Shown one piece after another: positions 32,829 through 40,987 of a stretch of DNA of 64,000 nucleotides. The stretch comes from Amycolatopsis lexingtonensis (GTDB taxonomy: Bacteria > Actinomycetota > Actinomycetes > Mycobacteriales > Pseudonocardiaceae): assembly GCF_014873755.1 (NCBI RefSeq), contig NZ_JADBEG010000001.1, forward strand, positions 3,474,501 to 3,538,500. Reading direction: 5' to 3'. Each line of letters starts with the position of its first letter. The first letter of the stretch is position 1. Made by a program: the position numbers and the translations under genes. The notes under the pieces were generated by a model. It was not told the origin of the DNA. It saw only the letters and a list, made by a program, of their open reading frames with translations, and did no database searches.

Positions 32829-33695
32829 ATGAAGACCGGTGTCATGCCCGTAGGCCACCTCAGCGCGAGCCAGGTGCACGCCGTCCTCCTCGCGGCCACG
32901 GCTCCCCCGCCGCTGCGGTCCGCCCGGCCGTGGCGGTTCCAGTGCACCCCGGATTCCGTCGAGCTGTACGCGGATCCGCTCACCACCGGCACCGACACCG
33001 AGCAGCGGGAACGAATGCTGGACTGCGGTGCGGCGCTGCTCAACCTCCGGCTGGCGATCAAGGCGCAGGGCAGCCACGCCGACGTCCGGCTGTTCCCCGC
33101 GGCGGGGCGGCCCGACCTGCTCGCCGTCGTGCAGCCGCACGGCTACGAGACCATCGCCCCGCACGACGAGGAACTCGTGGCGGCCATCGCCGGCCGGCGG
33201 AGCAACCGGCGTCCGTTCACCGCCGCCGTCGTCCCCGACGCAGTGCAGCGGCAGCTCCGGCGGGCGGCCGAAGTGGAACGCGCCTGGCTGGCCACCATCA
33301 CCGCCGACCAGGTGCCGCAGCTGCGGGAGATCATGCGCCACACGGAAGTCCCGCCGGCGACACCCGGGCCCGGCGGCGGGAGCGACCTCGACGTCGAACC
33401 CGGCCGGCTGGTCGTGGTCATCGGCTCGATGCACGACACCGCCCTGGGCCGGCTCCAGGCCGGCCAGGCCTTGCAGCGGGTGCTGCTGACGGCCACCGCC
33501 GCCGGGCTCTCGGCGGCACTTTCCACTCAGGCCATGGCCATCCCGGCGACCCGGCGTGAACTGCGGCAGCTGCTCGGCGGCGGGCTCTGGCCCCAGATCA
33601 TGCTGCGCCTCGGCCACGGCACCGCGGTGCCGTCCGCCACGCGGACACCGCTCGAGGACGTCGTGATCAGCGACGAGCACCCGTTCGCCCGCTAG
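32829..33695 (+). CDS. Acg-type nitroreductase-fold protein
   Basis: A 288-residue protein of the Acg (Rv2032-like) branch of the nitroreductase superfamily. Visible marks include [13 protein letters not shown] near the N-terminus, the [14 protein letters not shown] stretch (~119-132) and [19 protein letters not shown] (~215). The family contains two nitroreductase-like lobes, often with FMN sequestered in a closed site rather than used in catalysis. In Mycobacterium its members are among the most strongly DosR-induced genes. The position between kinase and regulator, with a candidate box upstream, agrees. Its stop codon overlaps the DosR stop on the other strand at a shared CTAG (33692-33695). 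Confidence 0.9.
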   Translation: MKTGVMPVGHLSASQVHAVLLAATAPPPLRSARPWRFQCTPDSVELYADPLTTGTDTEQRERMLDCGAALLNLRLAIKAQGSHADVRLFPAAGRPDLLAVVQPHGYETIAPHDEELVAAIAGRRSNRRPFTAAVVPDAVQRQLRRAAEVERAWLATITADQVPQLREIMRHTEVPPATPGPGGGSDLDVEPGRLVVVIGSMHDTALGRLQAGQALQRVLLTATAAGLSAALSTQAMAIPATRRELRQLLGGGLWPQIMLRLGHGTAVPSATRTPLEDVVISDEHPFAR

Positions 33696-34372
33696 GAGCC
33701 GGAACGGCGCTGGGCCTCGTGGATCCCGGTGACCAGCACCGCCGCCTGGGACCGCCGCTCCAGGCCGAGCTTCGCCAGCAGTCGGGACACGTAGTTCTTG
33801 ACGGTCTTCTCCGCGAGGAACATCCGCTCGGCGATCTGCCGGTTCGTCAGGCTTTCCCCGAGCAGGTCCAGCAGGACGAGCTCCTGCTCGCTCAGCCCCG
33901 CCAGCGGGCCCGGTTTCCCGGTCTTCGCCCGCAGCTCGGACACGAGCGCGGCGACCGCCCGGGCGTCCAGCAGGGTCTCGCCGGACCCCACCCGCCGGAT
34001 CGCGTCGACCAGCTGCAAACCCTTCACGTCCTTGATGACGTACCCCTCGGCGCCGGCCAGGACCGCTTCGACCATTGAGTCTTCGTCGGTGAACGAGGTC
34101 AGCATCAGGCACCGCAGGCCGGGCAGCGCGTCGCGCAGGTCGCGGCACAGCTCCACGCCGTTCCCGTCGGGCAGCCGCACGTCGAGCACCGCCACGTCCG
34201 GGCGTAGGGCCGGAACCCTGGCCATGGCCTCGGCGACCGAGGAAGCCTGGCCGACGACGGTCAGGTCGGGTTCGTCGTCGACGAGTTCGGCGACCCCGCG
34301 CCGCACGAGTTCGTGGTCGTCGACCAGGAAGACCGTGATGACGGGCAGGTCGTGCTGCGAGCTGTCATCCAC
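33692..34372 (-). CDS. DosR/DevR-like response regulator
   Basis: A 226-residue NarL-family regulator. The receiver has VDDHE at the acidic pocket, phospho-acceptor Asp64 in [13 protein letters not shown] and Lys114 in [25 protein letters not shown] linker leads to a LuxR HTH ([20 protein letters not shown]). These sequences closely follow mycobacterial DosR, including the VIKDVKG and [12 protein letters not shown] segments. It would be phosphorylated by the nearby GAF kinase under hypoxia, NO or redox stress and activate the surrounding stress genes. No other regulator of this type is in the region. Confidence 0.94.
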   Translation of the reverse strand: MDDSSQHDLPVITVFLVDDHELVRRGVAELVDDEPDLTVVGQASSVAEAMARVPALRPDVAVLDVRLPDGNGVELCRDLRDALPGLRCLMLTSFTDEDSMVEAVLAGAEGYVIKDVKGLQLVDAIRRVGSGETLLDARAVAALVSELRAKTGKPGPLAGLSEQELVLLDLLGESLTNRQIAERMFLAEKTVKNYVSRLLAKLGLERRSQAAVLVTGIHEAQRRSGS

Positions 34373-34415
34373 TCCCCCAGGCTACGCCCGCCCGCGCCGA
34401 ACGACCCCGGAAGAA

Positions 34416-34434
34416 AGGTCCGGCGGCACTAGGC
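34416..34434. promoter_or_regulatory. Candidate regulatory box upstream of the BON gene
   Basis: AGGTCCGGCGGCACTAGGC lies ~30-50 bp before the BON gene start. It shares AAGGTC, a 9-10 base gap and CTAGGCC with the region near 55377-55396, upstream of the glycosyltransferase operon. It may be a regulator site for the DosR-like protein or a stress promoter element. The conclusion rests on two copies only. Confidence 0.35.
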
Positions 34435-34464
34435 CGCGCGGGGCGAGCGGACCACGCTCGGAAG

Positions 34465-35139
34465 ATGACAGAGATCCAGCACAGGCCCGATCATCACCTC
34501 AAGACCGCTGTCACCGATGAACTCGCCTGGACTCCCAGCGTCAACGCCGAAGGGATCGGCGTGACCGTCTCAGGCGGTGTCGCGACGCTGTCCGGACACG
34601 TGGGCACCTACCCCGAGAAGGAAGAGGCGCTGCGCGCCGCGACGCGGGTCCAGGGCGTGACCACGACCGCGGACAAGATCCTCGTCCGGCACGGCCACGA
34701 CGTTCCGGTGGACGCGGATCTCGCCCGGGAGGCCATGACCGTGTTCGACCGGCACACGGTCGTCGTGCCGAAGGACTCGGTGCAAGTCGACGTGCGCGAC
34801 CGGGTGGTCACCCTGCGCGGCTCGGTGGACTGGCACTACCAGCGCGAAGCCGCCCGCCGGGCGGTGGCCGTGCTCCCCGGGATCAGTGGCGTGCGGAACC
34901 TGATCACGCTGCGGCCTTCGCCGGGGGTCTCGGCGGCCGAAGCGAAGGCACAGATCATCGCGGCGCTCGCCCGGCACGCGCCGGGGTTCGCGCAGCACGT
35001 CGAGGTCGGCGTCGACGACGGCCAGGTCACCCTGACCGGCCAGGTCCTCACCCCGGCCGAACGCCGCTCGGCCGAGCAGACCGCGTGGTTCGGCCCCGGC
35101 GTGACCGCGGTCGACAACCAGGTGAAGCTCTCCGGCTGA
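34465..35139 (+). CDS. Triple BON-domain protein
   Basis: A 224-residue protein with three BON domains (about 12-75, 82-150, 155-222), each with the GVTVSGGVATLSGHV-like beta-alpha signature (VSGGVATLSG, VRDRVVTLRG, VDDGQVTLTG). BON domains bind phospholipids or help stabilise membranes under osmotic or other stress. There is no signal peptide, so it is probably cytosolic and membrane-associated. It is followed 36 bp later by the SPFH gene in the same direction. Both may act on membrane integrity within the stress regulon. Confidence 0.92.
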   Translation: MTEIQHRPDHHLKTAVTDELAWTPSVNAEGIGVTVSGGVATLSGHVGTYPEKEEALRAATRVQGVTTTADKILVRHGHDVPVDADLAREAMTVFDRHTVVVPKDSVQVDVRDRVVTLRGSVDWHYQREAARRAVAVLPGISGVRNLITLRPSPGVSAAEAKAQIIAALARHAPGFAQHVEVGVDDGQVTLTGQVLTPAERRSAEQTAWFGPGVTAVDNQVKLSG

Positions 35140-35175
35140 GCCTCCTCCCGCGCTCGCCGCCAAGTCTGGAGCACC

Positions 35176-36024
35176 ATGAACGTTCTCGTGATCGCCGTCA
35201 TCGCCGCCGCGCTGCTGCTTCTCCTGGCTTCCGCGGTGCGGATCGTCAAGCAGTACGAACAGGGTGTCCTGTTCCGGCTCGGCCGCGTGATCGGCGTGCG
35301 CGAGCCGGGGTTGCGGCTGATCATCCCCGTCGTCGACGTCCTGCGCCGGGTGCCGTTGCGGATCATCACGATGCCGATCCAGTCCCAGGGCATCATCACC
35401 CGTGACAACGTGAGCGTCGACGTGTCCGCGGTGGCGTACTTCCGGGTGCGGGACGCGGTGAAGTCGGTCGTCGCGATCGAGAACGTCTACGCCGCGATCG
35501 ACCAGATCGCCCAGACGACGTTGCGGAAGGTCGTCGGGCAGCACACGCTGGACGAGACGCTGTCGGAGACCGACAGCATCAACGTCGACATCCGGCGGAT
35601 CCTGGACGTCACCACGCTCGACTGGGGCGTGGAAGTGACTTTGGTGGAACTGAAGGACATCCAGCTGCCCGACACGATGAAGCGGGCGATGGCCCGGCAG
35701 GCCGAAGCGGAACGCGAAAAGCGCGCCAAGATCATCAGCGCCGAAGGCGAATCCCTCGCCGCCGCCGCACTGGGCGACGCGTCGGACACGATGATGGCGC
35801 ACCCGCTCGCGCTCCAGCTGCGCAACCTGCAGAGCCTGGTGGAGATCGGCGTGGACAAGAACACCACCGTCGTGTTCCCCGCCCCGCTGATGAGCACCAT
35901 CGGGGAGCTGGGCTCCTTCCTGGCCCGCGAGACCGCCGCCGCGACCCGGCCGGAACCGGCCGCGACGGCCCCGATCGTGCCGCCGAAAGCGGCCGTGAAC
36001 GGAACCCGGGCCGACGAGCACTGA
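35176..36024 (+). CDS. SPFH/stomatin-like membrane protein
   Basis: A 282-residue protein with one N-terminal membrane segment (~4-20) followed directly by an SPFH/band 7 domain (KQYEQGVLFRLGRVIGVREPGL...). The charged helix AEAEREKRAKIISAEGESLAA (~185) is the typical oligomerisation coiled coil of stomatins and prohibitins. Such proteins form membrane scaffold rings. The usual NfeD partner gene is not adjacent. Co-direction with the BON gene and GNAT gene suggests a membrane-stress group. Confidence 0.94.
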   Translation: MNVLVIAVIAAALLLLLASAVRIVKQYEQGVLFRLGRVIGVREPGLRLIIPVVDVLRRVPLRIITMPIQSQGIITRDNVSVDVSAVAYFRVRDAVKSVVAIENVYAAIDQIAQTTLRKVVGQHTLDETLSETDSINVDIRRILDVTTLDWGVEVTLVELKDIQLPDTMKRAMARQAEAEREKRAKIISAEGESLAAAALGDASDTMMAHPLALQLRNLQSLVEIGVDKNTTVVFPAPLMSTIGELGSFLARETAAATRPEPAATAPIVPPKAAVNGTRADEH

Positions 36025-36112
36025 CCCGCGCCCACGGACTCCGCAGTGTTCTGTGCGAAAAGGACAGAGCACTGTGGACCCGGGCGGGTCACCGGCCCCG
36101 TGAGGAGAGCCC

Positions 36113-36613
36113 ATGTCCACCGCCACCCCACCGGTACGAGCCCTGCTCCCGGACGGCGAAGTCGCTTGGGTACGCGAGCTGGAAGCTCGCGACACCGCCG
36201 CGGTCCTCGCGCTGCGGGCCCGGCTCTCCGGGCGGCACGACCGGCACCTGCGGTTCTTCGGTCTCGGCGTGGCCGGGCTGGCCGAGCTGGCGGCGCAGCT
36301 GTCCCACAGCTCCGGCGTCGGGCACACGGCGATGGGGTGCTTCCTGCACTCCCGGCTGGCCGGCGTCGCCCGCTACGACATCCTCGCCGACCCGGCCGAA
36401 GCGGCGGTCGCGCTGGTGGTCGACGGCCACGGCCCGACGCTCGGCGTGGCGGCCCTGCTGCTGGAACAGCTGGTCGTCTCGGCTGAACACGAAGGGGTGC
36501 GGATGTTCGTCGCCGACGTGGACGAGGGAAACGCGAAGATGCTCGGCGTCTTCGCGGCACTGGGCATCCCGTTCCGCCCCGGCCTGCCGGGGCGGAGTCG
36601 CTCCCCGGAATGA
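36113..36613 (+). CDS. GNAT-family acetyltransferase-like protein
   Basis: A 166-residue protein with a strong GTGAGGAGAG ribosome site before ATG 36113. It opens with VRELEARDTAAVLALRARLSGRHDRHLRFF, the N-terminal GNAT strand and helix found in the Pat-type protein acetyltransferases, often fused to acyl-CoA synthetases or cNMP domains. The acetyl-CoA loop is poorly preserved (VDGHGPTLGVAALLLEQ near 104), so activity is uncertain. It stands alone here. Lysine acetylation of metabolic enzymes under stress would be the family role. Confidence 0.8.
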   Translation: MSTATPPVRALLPDGEVAWVRELEARDTAAVLALRARLSGRHDRHLRFFGLGVAGLAELAAQLSHSSGVGHTAMGCFLHSRLAGVARYDILADPAEAAVALVVDGHGPTLGVAALLLEQLVVSAEHEGVRMFVADVDEGNAKMLGVFAALGIPFRPGLPGRSRSPE

Positions 36614-36620
36614 CGGCCGG

Positions 36621-36797
36621 TCAGCCGCCGGTCCGGTCGTGGGGCGCCGGTGCCGAGGCATCCAGGCGGGCGTGCAGCCGTTCGCGGATCTCGTCCGGGG
36701 TGTAGGCCCGCCGCCGGCGCTCCTCGCGGGCGATCACCGCCCCGGTCGCGGCGACCCCGACGAGCCCGGCCAGTCCCACTGCCTTCCACCAGCGCAT
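36621..36797 (-). CDS. Small single-span membrane protein (58 aa)
   Basis: A 58-residue protein starting MRWWKAVGLAGLVGVAATGA, one hydrophobic helix (residues ~5-23), then REERRRRAYTPDEIRERLHARL, a charged amphipathic helix. Third codon positions are strongly GC, which supports coding. It lies between the convergent GNAT gene and the divergent hydrolase gene. The function is unknown; it has the form of a small membrane anchor or stress peptide. Confidence 0.75.
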   Translation of the reverse strand: MRWWKAVGLAGLVGVAATGAVIAREERRRRAYTPDEIRERLHARLDASAPAPHDRTGG

Positions 36798-36814
36798 CGG
36801 CCTAGGCTACCGCC

Positions 36815-37450
36815 GTGCCGGAGAACCAGCTGGATCTCGACGAAGCCGTGGCCGTGACGCGCACGGGCGACCTGTGGTTGTTCCGGGGCCGGTCCGCGGC
36901 CGACCGCACGATCCGCGTCGTGACGAACAGCCCGGTCAACCACGTCGGCATGGCCGTGGTGATCGAGGACCTGCCGCCGCTGCTGTGGCACGCGGAGCTG
37001 GGGCGGTCCCTGCCGGACATCTGGTCCGGGACCCACCAGCGAGGCGCCCAGCTGCACGACCTGCGCCGGGCGGTGCTCGTGTGGGCGGAGAAGTACCACC
37101 AGCGGGTCTGGCTGCGCCAGCTCGACCACCCCGTCACCGGGGAGGCGGAGGACGCCGTCCTGCGGACGATCGCGCGGCTGGACGGCACGCCGTTCCCCTC
37201 GACCGCGCGCCTCGCGTCGCGCTGGCTCGGCGGCCGGCTGCCCCGCCGCAAGCGGGAGGCCCGGGAGGCCGGCCTCGAAAGCGCTTACTGCGCCGAGATC
37301 GTCGCCCTGACCTACGAAGCCATGGGCCTGCTGCCCCGAGGCCGCCGGCCGAACTGGTACGACGCCGGCCGGTTCTGGAGCGGTGACCACCTCGAGCTGG
37401 CCGGCGGCGCGACGCTGGGCGACGAGATCGCCGTGCGCCTCCCGGACTGA
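36815..37450 (+). CDS. Permuted papain-like hydrolase (YiiX/C92-like)
   Basis: A 211-residue protein from GTG 36815. GDLWLFRG at the start and the catalytic His in SPVNHVGMAV (~44) precede the Cys in SAYCAEIVALTYEAMG (~159). His-before-Cys is the circularly permuted order of the NlpC/P60-like YiiX/YaeF group. These enzymes act on lipids or cell-wall amides. There is no signal peptide, so it is cytosolic or exported some other way. It diverges from the small membrane protein gene with only 17 bp between them. Confidence 0.8.
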   Translation: MPENQLDLDEAVAVTRTGDLWLFRGRSAADRTIRVVTNSPVNHVGMAVVIEDLPPLLWHAELGRSLPDIWSGTHQRGAQLHDLRRAVLVWAEKYHQRVWLRQLDHPVTGEAEDAVLRTIARLDGTPFPSTARLASRWLGGRLPRRKREAREAGLESAYCAEIVALTYEAMGLLPRGRRPNWYDAGRFWSGDHLELAGGATLGDEIAVRLPD

Positions 37451-37471
37451 CTCGTCAGTCCACTGTGGACG

Positions 37472-38128
37472 TCACCGGCGGACTTCGGTCGGCACGCGAG
37501 GTTCGCGGTGCAGCAGTTCGAGCGCCTCGGTGTCGGCCACCGCGGCGAACTTCCGGTAGCTGTTGCCGACCGCGTGCAGCCAGGGCAGCGTGCGCAGGCA
37601 GACGAACTGGTCCACCTCGCGGGCGAGCCGGTCGACCACGTCGGCCTGGGCGACCGGGACCGCCAGCACGATCCGGCGGACCTGGCGGGCCCGCAGGACG
37701 CCGATCGCCGTGTGCGCGGTCGTCCCGGTCGCGGCGCCGTCGTCGGCGAGGACGACCGTGCGGCCGGCGATGGACACCGGCGCCACGGTGCTCCGGTAGA
37801 CGGCGACCTGACGGGCCAGCCCGGCTCGCGCGTCCTCGGCGAGCCGGGTGAGCTCGCCCGGCTCGATGTCGAACCGGCGGATGGCGTCGTGGTCCCAGAC
37901 GACCAAACCGCCCTCCCCGACGGCGCCGAGCGTCGTCGGCGGCGGCCCCGCGGCCTCGATCCGGCCGGTGAGCAGGATGTCCAGCGGCGCGCCGAGGACG
38001 GCGGCGATCTCGCCGGCCACCACCAGGCCACCCTCGGACAGGCCGAGGACGATCGCCCGGTCGCCACGCAGCGGTCGCAACCGCAGGGCCAGCCGCTCGC
38101 CGGCTTCCCGGCGATCACGAAATCGCAT
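37472..38128 (-). CDS. PRPP-type phosphoribosyltransferase domain protein
   Basis: A 218-residue type I phosphoribosyltransferase-fold protein from ATG 38128. The PRPP-binding loop reads VVLADDGAATGTTAHTA (~124-140). The N-terminus has GLSEGGLVVAGEIAAVLGAPLDIL (~29), a pattern common to the Rv0571c/Rv2030c-like group, several of which belong to the DosR regulon of mycobacteria. The acceptor base is not known. A candidate regulator box lies ~97 bp upstream. Confidence 0.88.
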   Translation of the reverse strand: MRFRDRREAGERLALRLRPLRGDRAIVLGLSEGGLVVAGEIAAVLGAPLDILLTGRIEAAGPPPTTLGAVGEGGLVVWDHDAIRRFDIEPGELTRLAEDARAGLARQVAVYRSTVAPVSIAGRTVVLADDGAATGTTAHTAIGVLRARQVRRIVLAVPVAQADVVDRLAREVDQFVCLRTLPWLHAVGNSYRKFAAVADTEALELLHREPRVPTEVRR

Positions 38129-38218
38129 GGGAACTCCCTGCCCTCGAAAGCCGGTCAGTGCGTCTTCAGCATCACGGCACCGCATCCGGGGCGCGAGGGC
38201 CGCTGGTCACCGCGAGGC

Positions 38219-38232
38219 GGACCGTTCGGCAC
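38219..38232. promoter_or_regulatory. Candidate DosR-type box
   Basis: GGACCGTTCGGCAC lies in the 131 bp upstream of the phosphoribosyltransferase gene. It shares the 11-mer CCGTTCGGCAC with 32748-32761. Two copies of an 11-mer in the control regions of two typical DosR-target gene families make chance less likely, but GC bias raises the background. Confidence 0.4.
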
Positions 38233-38259
38233 CTTTCGCCGGTGCCCGCACCGGACCGG

Positions 38260-39024
38260 TCAGCGGGTGTGGCTCGTCGGCGCGGGGGCCAGCACGACCG
38301 CGGGCGCGAGTTCGCGATCGGCCAGTGCGCGGGCCACGTCGCTGAGCCGGAGGTTGTTCCCCCGGGCGAAGCCGCGCAGGGCCCGGAAGGCCTCGTCCAT
38401 GCTCAGCTGCCCGCTGACGGCGAGCACACCCTTGGCCTGCTCGATGATCACCCGGCTGTTCAACGCGGTCTGCAGCTGCTCGGAGAGGATCTCCCCCTGG
38501 CGCAAGGCTCGTTCGTGGAGGATGCCGATCGTCGCGGTGTCGGCCAGGCCCTGCGCCAGTGCCACGTCGTCCGCCGACAGGTCCCCCGAGCTCTGCCCGA
38601 AGAGGTTCAGCGCCCCGATCGTCTGCTTGCGCAGCCGCAACGGCAGCGCGTGCACCGACGCGAACCCGTCCTTGGCCGCCTCGGCCGCGAACCGCGGCCA
38701 CCGCCCCGCCGCCGCCGCGATGTCGGCCACCAGCACCGGGGTGCTGGTGGTGAAGCACTCGATGCACGGCCCTTCGTCGATGTCGAGCTGGAACAGCTCC
38801 AGCAACCGCGCCTGCTCGGTGGAGGAGGCCAGCACCTGCAGGCCGCCCCGCTCGTCGACCAGCGTCAACCCGGCCGCGGCGACGTCGAGCAGCTCCACGC
38901 ACTGCTGCACCAGCGTGTGCAGCAGATCGGCGACGTCGTAGTCGTCCACCAGGGTGTCCGCCAACGCGACGAACGCGCGAGTCACCTGTCGTTCACGGTC
39001 GGCCATGCCCACCATCTCCCGCAT
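38260..39024 (-). CDS. GAF-ANTAR regulator (second of a pair)
   Basis: A 254-residue protein (start 39024; 39006 is an alternative with GGGAG upstream). A GAF domain (~30-165, with ...DEGPCIECFTT) is followed by an ANTAR domain (~180-235; ALNSRVIIEQAKGVLAVSG). ANTAR domains bind paired RNA stem-loops and prevent termination. The GAF domain likely senses a small molecule or redox state. It lies 2 bp after the stop of another GAF-ANTAR gene, so the two are co-expressed and may form heterodimers. No ANTAR target hairpin pair was identified in the window. Confidence 0.93.
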   Translation of the reverse strand: MREMVGMADRERQVTRAFVALADTLVDDYDVADLLHTLVQQCVELLDVAAAGLTLVDERGGLQVLASSTEQARLLELFQLDIDEGPCIECFTTSTPVLVADIAAAAGRWPRFAAEAAKDGFASVHALPLRLRKQTIGALNLFGQSSGDLSADDVALAQGLADTATIGILHERALRQGEILSEQLQTALNSRVIIEQAKGVLAVSGQLSMDEAFRALRGFARGNNLRLSDVARALADRELAPAVVLAPAPTSHTR

Positions 39025-39026
39025 CG

Positions 39027-39821
39027 TCAGCTGCCTTCATGGTGTACCTCACCGAACTCCTCGTCCAACCGCAGCCGACCGGCCACGATGTCTCCCGCGA
39101 CCTCGAGCAGGGAACGGCCGTGCCCGAACGCATACGCCCGCAGCCGCGCCAACGCGGCCGACGCGGACAGGTCCAGGTGCGCGATCAGCATCCCGGTGGC
39201 CTGGTGCACCTCCCGGAACCGCATCCCCGCGCCCGCCATCCACCGCCCGTCCCCGTCGAGCCACAGACCACCTCCGGCGCGCAGTCCCGACAGGGCGAGC
39301 GCGGCGATGTCGGCCACCTGCAGCGCCGTCGACAGCTCGTCCGGGCTCAGCGAGCCCGGCGTCGACCGGTAGGTGTCGAGGGTCGCCACCCGGGCCGCCC
39401 CGATCTGCACCGGGAACGTGAACAGCGCGGCCACCGGCTGCGCCGCGGCCTCGGCCGCGAACACCGGCCACGCCGCAGGCGGGTCGGTGGCCAGATCGGG
39501 CACCAGGACCGGCCCGCCGACGGTGAAAGCCTCGAAACACGGCCCTTCACCCAGGGAGAACTGCAGTTCCGCCAGCGCCATGCTCACCGCGTCGCTGGCG
39601 TAGACGACCTCGCGGTGCCCGGCGTCGACCATCATCGAGACCGCCGCACCGTCCACCGGCAGCAGGCGCACACACGCCCGGCAGACCCGGCCGACGACGT
39701 CGACCCCGCTGCCGGCCCCACCCTCGCCCAGCGCGGCCAGCACGCTCGCGCGCAAGACTTCGACCTCAGCCACCGCGTTTCCACATCCAGTTCCGCCCAT
39801 GCCGGTGCACGTGATCGCCAC
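39027..39821 (-). CDS. GAF-ANTAR regulator (first of a pair)
   Basis: About 264 residues from GTG 39821; starts at 39800 or GTG 39773 would remove 7-16 residues. The GAF domain (~35-175) carries LGEGPCFEAFTVGGPVLVPDL, similar to the neighbour's DEGPCIECFTTSTPVLVADI. The ANTAR helix bundle follows (FREVHQATGMLIAHLDLSASAALARLRAYAFGHG). The canonical Ala-Lys-Gly of the neighbour (EQAKGVL) is replaced by QATGMLI, so RNA binding may differ. It probably arose by duplication with the gene at 38260-39024. Confidence 0.9.
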   Translation of the reverse strand: MAITCTGMGGTGCGNAVAEVEVLRASVLAALGEGGAGSGVDVVGRVCRACVRLLPVDGAAVSMMVDAGHREVVYASDAVSMALAELQFSLGEGPCFEAFTVGGPVLVPDLATDPPAAWPVFAAEAAAQPVAALFTFPVQIGAARVATLDTYRSTPGSLSPDELSTALQVADIAALALSGLRAGGGLWLDGDGRWMAGAGMRFREVHQATGMLIAHLDLSASAALARLRAYAFGHGRSLLEVAGDIVAGRLRLDEEFGEVHHEGS

Positions 39822-39911
39822 ACCAACTCGGACACAGCCAGGTCCGGATCAGCACCGCTGTCGCGGCTGCGGGCACCCACCTTACCCGCAACCGCGGACC
39901 GGCCCGGGCCA

Positions 39912-40237
39912 TCACGGCACCGGCGCGGCGGCGATGTGCCGGCGCAGCGCGGTCAGCGCCCGATGCCGGCTCACCCGCACCACGCCCGGACTGGCGACCC
40001 CGAGCACCGCGGCCGTGGCGTGGGCGGACAGGCCGAACATGACCCGCAGGACCACGACGTCCCGTTGCTGCGGTGCCGGCAGGCCGAGCAGGCGGTGCAG
40101 CCGTACACGAACCCGACGAACTCGCCCGCACCGTGCCGGTAGCCCAGCACGCCCGGGTGCAGCAGACCCGGCAACGCGCCCGTCGCGGTGCGGTCGCCCG
40201 ACACCGCCGCTGCCAGGAGTGCGCCGTCGACCCACAT
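39912..40237 (-). pseudogene. ECF sigma factor remnant, internally deleted and frameshifted
   Basis: From ATG 40237 the frame reads DGALLAAAVSGDRTATGALPG, then LLHPGVLGYRHGAG, the start of a sigma-70 family region 2. It skips most of regions 2 and 3, keeping only FVGFVYG, and then shifts frame. The neighbouring frame continues LPAPQQRDVVVLRVMFGLS, then ATAAVLGVASPGVVRVSRHRAL, a sigma region 4, to the stop at 39912-39914. The core-binding and -10 recognition parts are gone, so the product could not act as a sigma factor. Confidence 0.7.
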
Positions 40238-40256
40238 GACGTCCTTCCCGCCTCGG

Positions 40257-40889
40257 TCAGCTTCGCGTGGTCAGGTACGGGCTGGGATCGCTGCCGGCCT
40301 TGGCGCCGCTGTCGAGCCAGCGGAGGAACCCGCGGCGGTCCCGTCGTTCGATCTCGTCGAGGAAGTCCTGCCGGCGCTGGACGACGCGCCGGCGCGCCTG
40401 CTCGTCGGTGGCGAGGATCAGGAGGAAGTAACTGCGCCGCCACGCCACGCACAGGTCCTCGGTGGCCAGGTCGGCCACCGGGACGGGCGGCACGGGGCGC
40501 GGGACCGAGCGGTCGCGGGCCTCGGGTGCGGTGGGCCGCGCGACGCGGTGGCGGTAGCCGGCCACCACCCCTCCGGCGACCAGCAGGACCAGGACGGTCG
40601 CGGTCAGGGCGCCGCCCACGGTCGCGAGCAAGCCGGCGAGGACCAGGCACGCCGTGACGAACGCCGCCGCCGCGGCCGCGCCCACCGGCAGATCGGGCCC
40701 ACTCGCCGTATCCCGCCCGGGCCGGAGCCGCGAAGCGCCGAAAGCGACGAGGATCCCCGCGCCGGCTCCCAGCAGGATCCAGCCGAACAGGACGTCGGCC
40801 GGCAAGGTGAGGGCACCGATCGCGGCCAGGGCACTGACGGGACCGATCAGCACGGCCACCACCGAACGTCCCACCATCGTGCGCCTCAC
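40257..40889 (-). CDS. Four-helix membrane protein, unknown function
   Basis: A 210-residue protein. Hydrophobic segments at ~8-28, 33-52, 67-88 and 93-110 form two hairpins and are followed by a cytosolic tail of ~100 residues rich in Arg, Asp and Trp (LCVAWRRSYFLL, RRRVVQRRQDFLDEIERRD). No known motif was found. It lies just upstream of the decayed sigma gene on the same strand, so in the ancestor it may have been its membrane partner. It lacks an obvious zinc-binding anti-sigma motif. Confidence 0.75.
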   Translation of the reverse strand: MRRTMVGRSVVAVLIGPVSALAAIGALTLPADVLFGWILLGAGAGILVAFGASRLRPGRDTASGPDLPVGAAAAAAFVTACLVLAGLLATVGGALTATVLVLLVAGGVVAGYRHRVARPTAPEARDRSVPRPVPPVPVADLATEDLCVAWRRSYFLLILATDEQARRRVVQRRQDFLDEIERRDRRGFLRWLDSGAKAGSDPSPYLTTRS

Positions 40890-40987
40890 CGTCCGGGTCG
40901 GGCGCCGGCCGCGTAAGCCGTGCCGGGGAAACCAGGATCGCCGAGGTCCGGGGCGTGGTGCCCAGTCTAGCCCCCGGCGCCCGTTCG

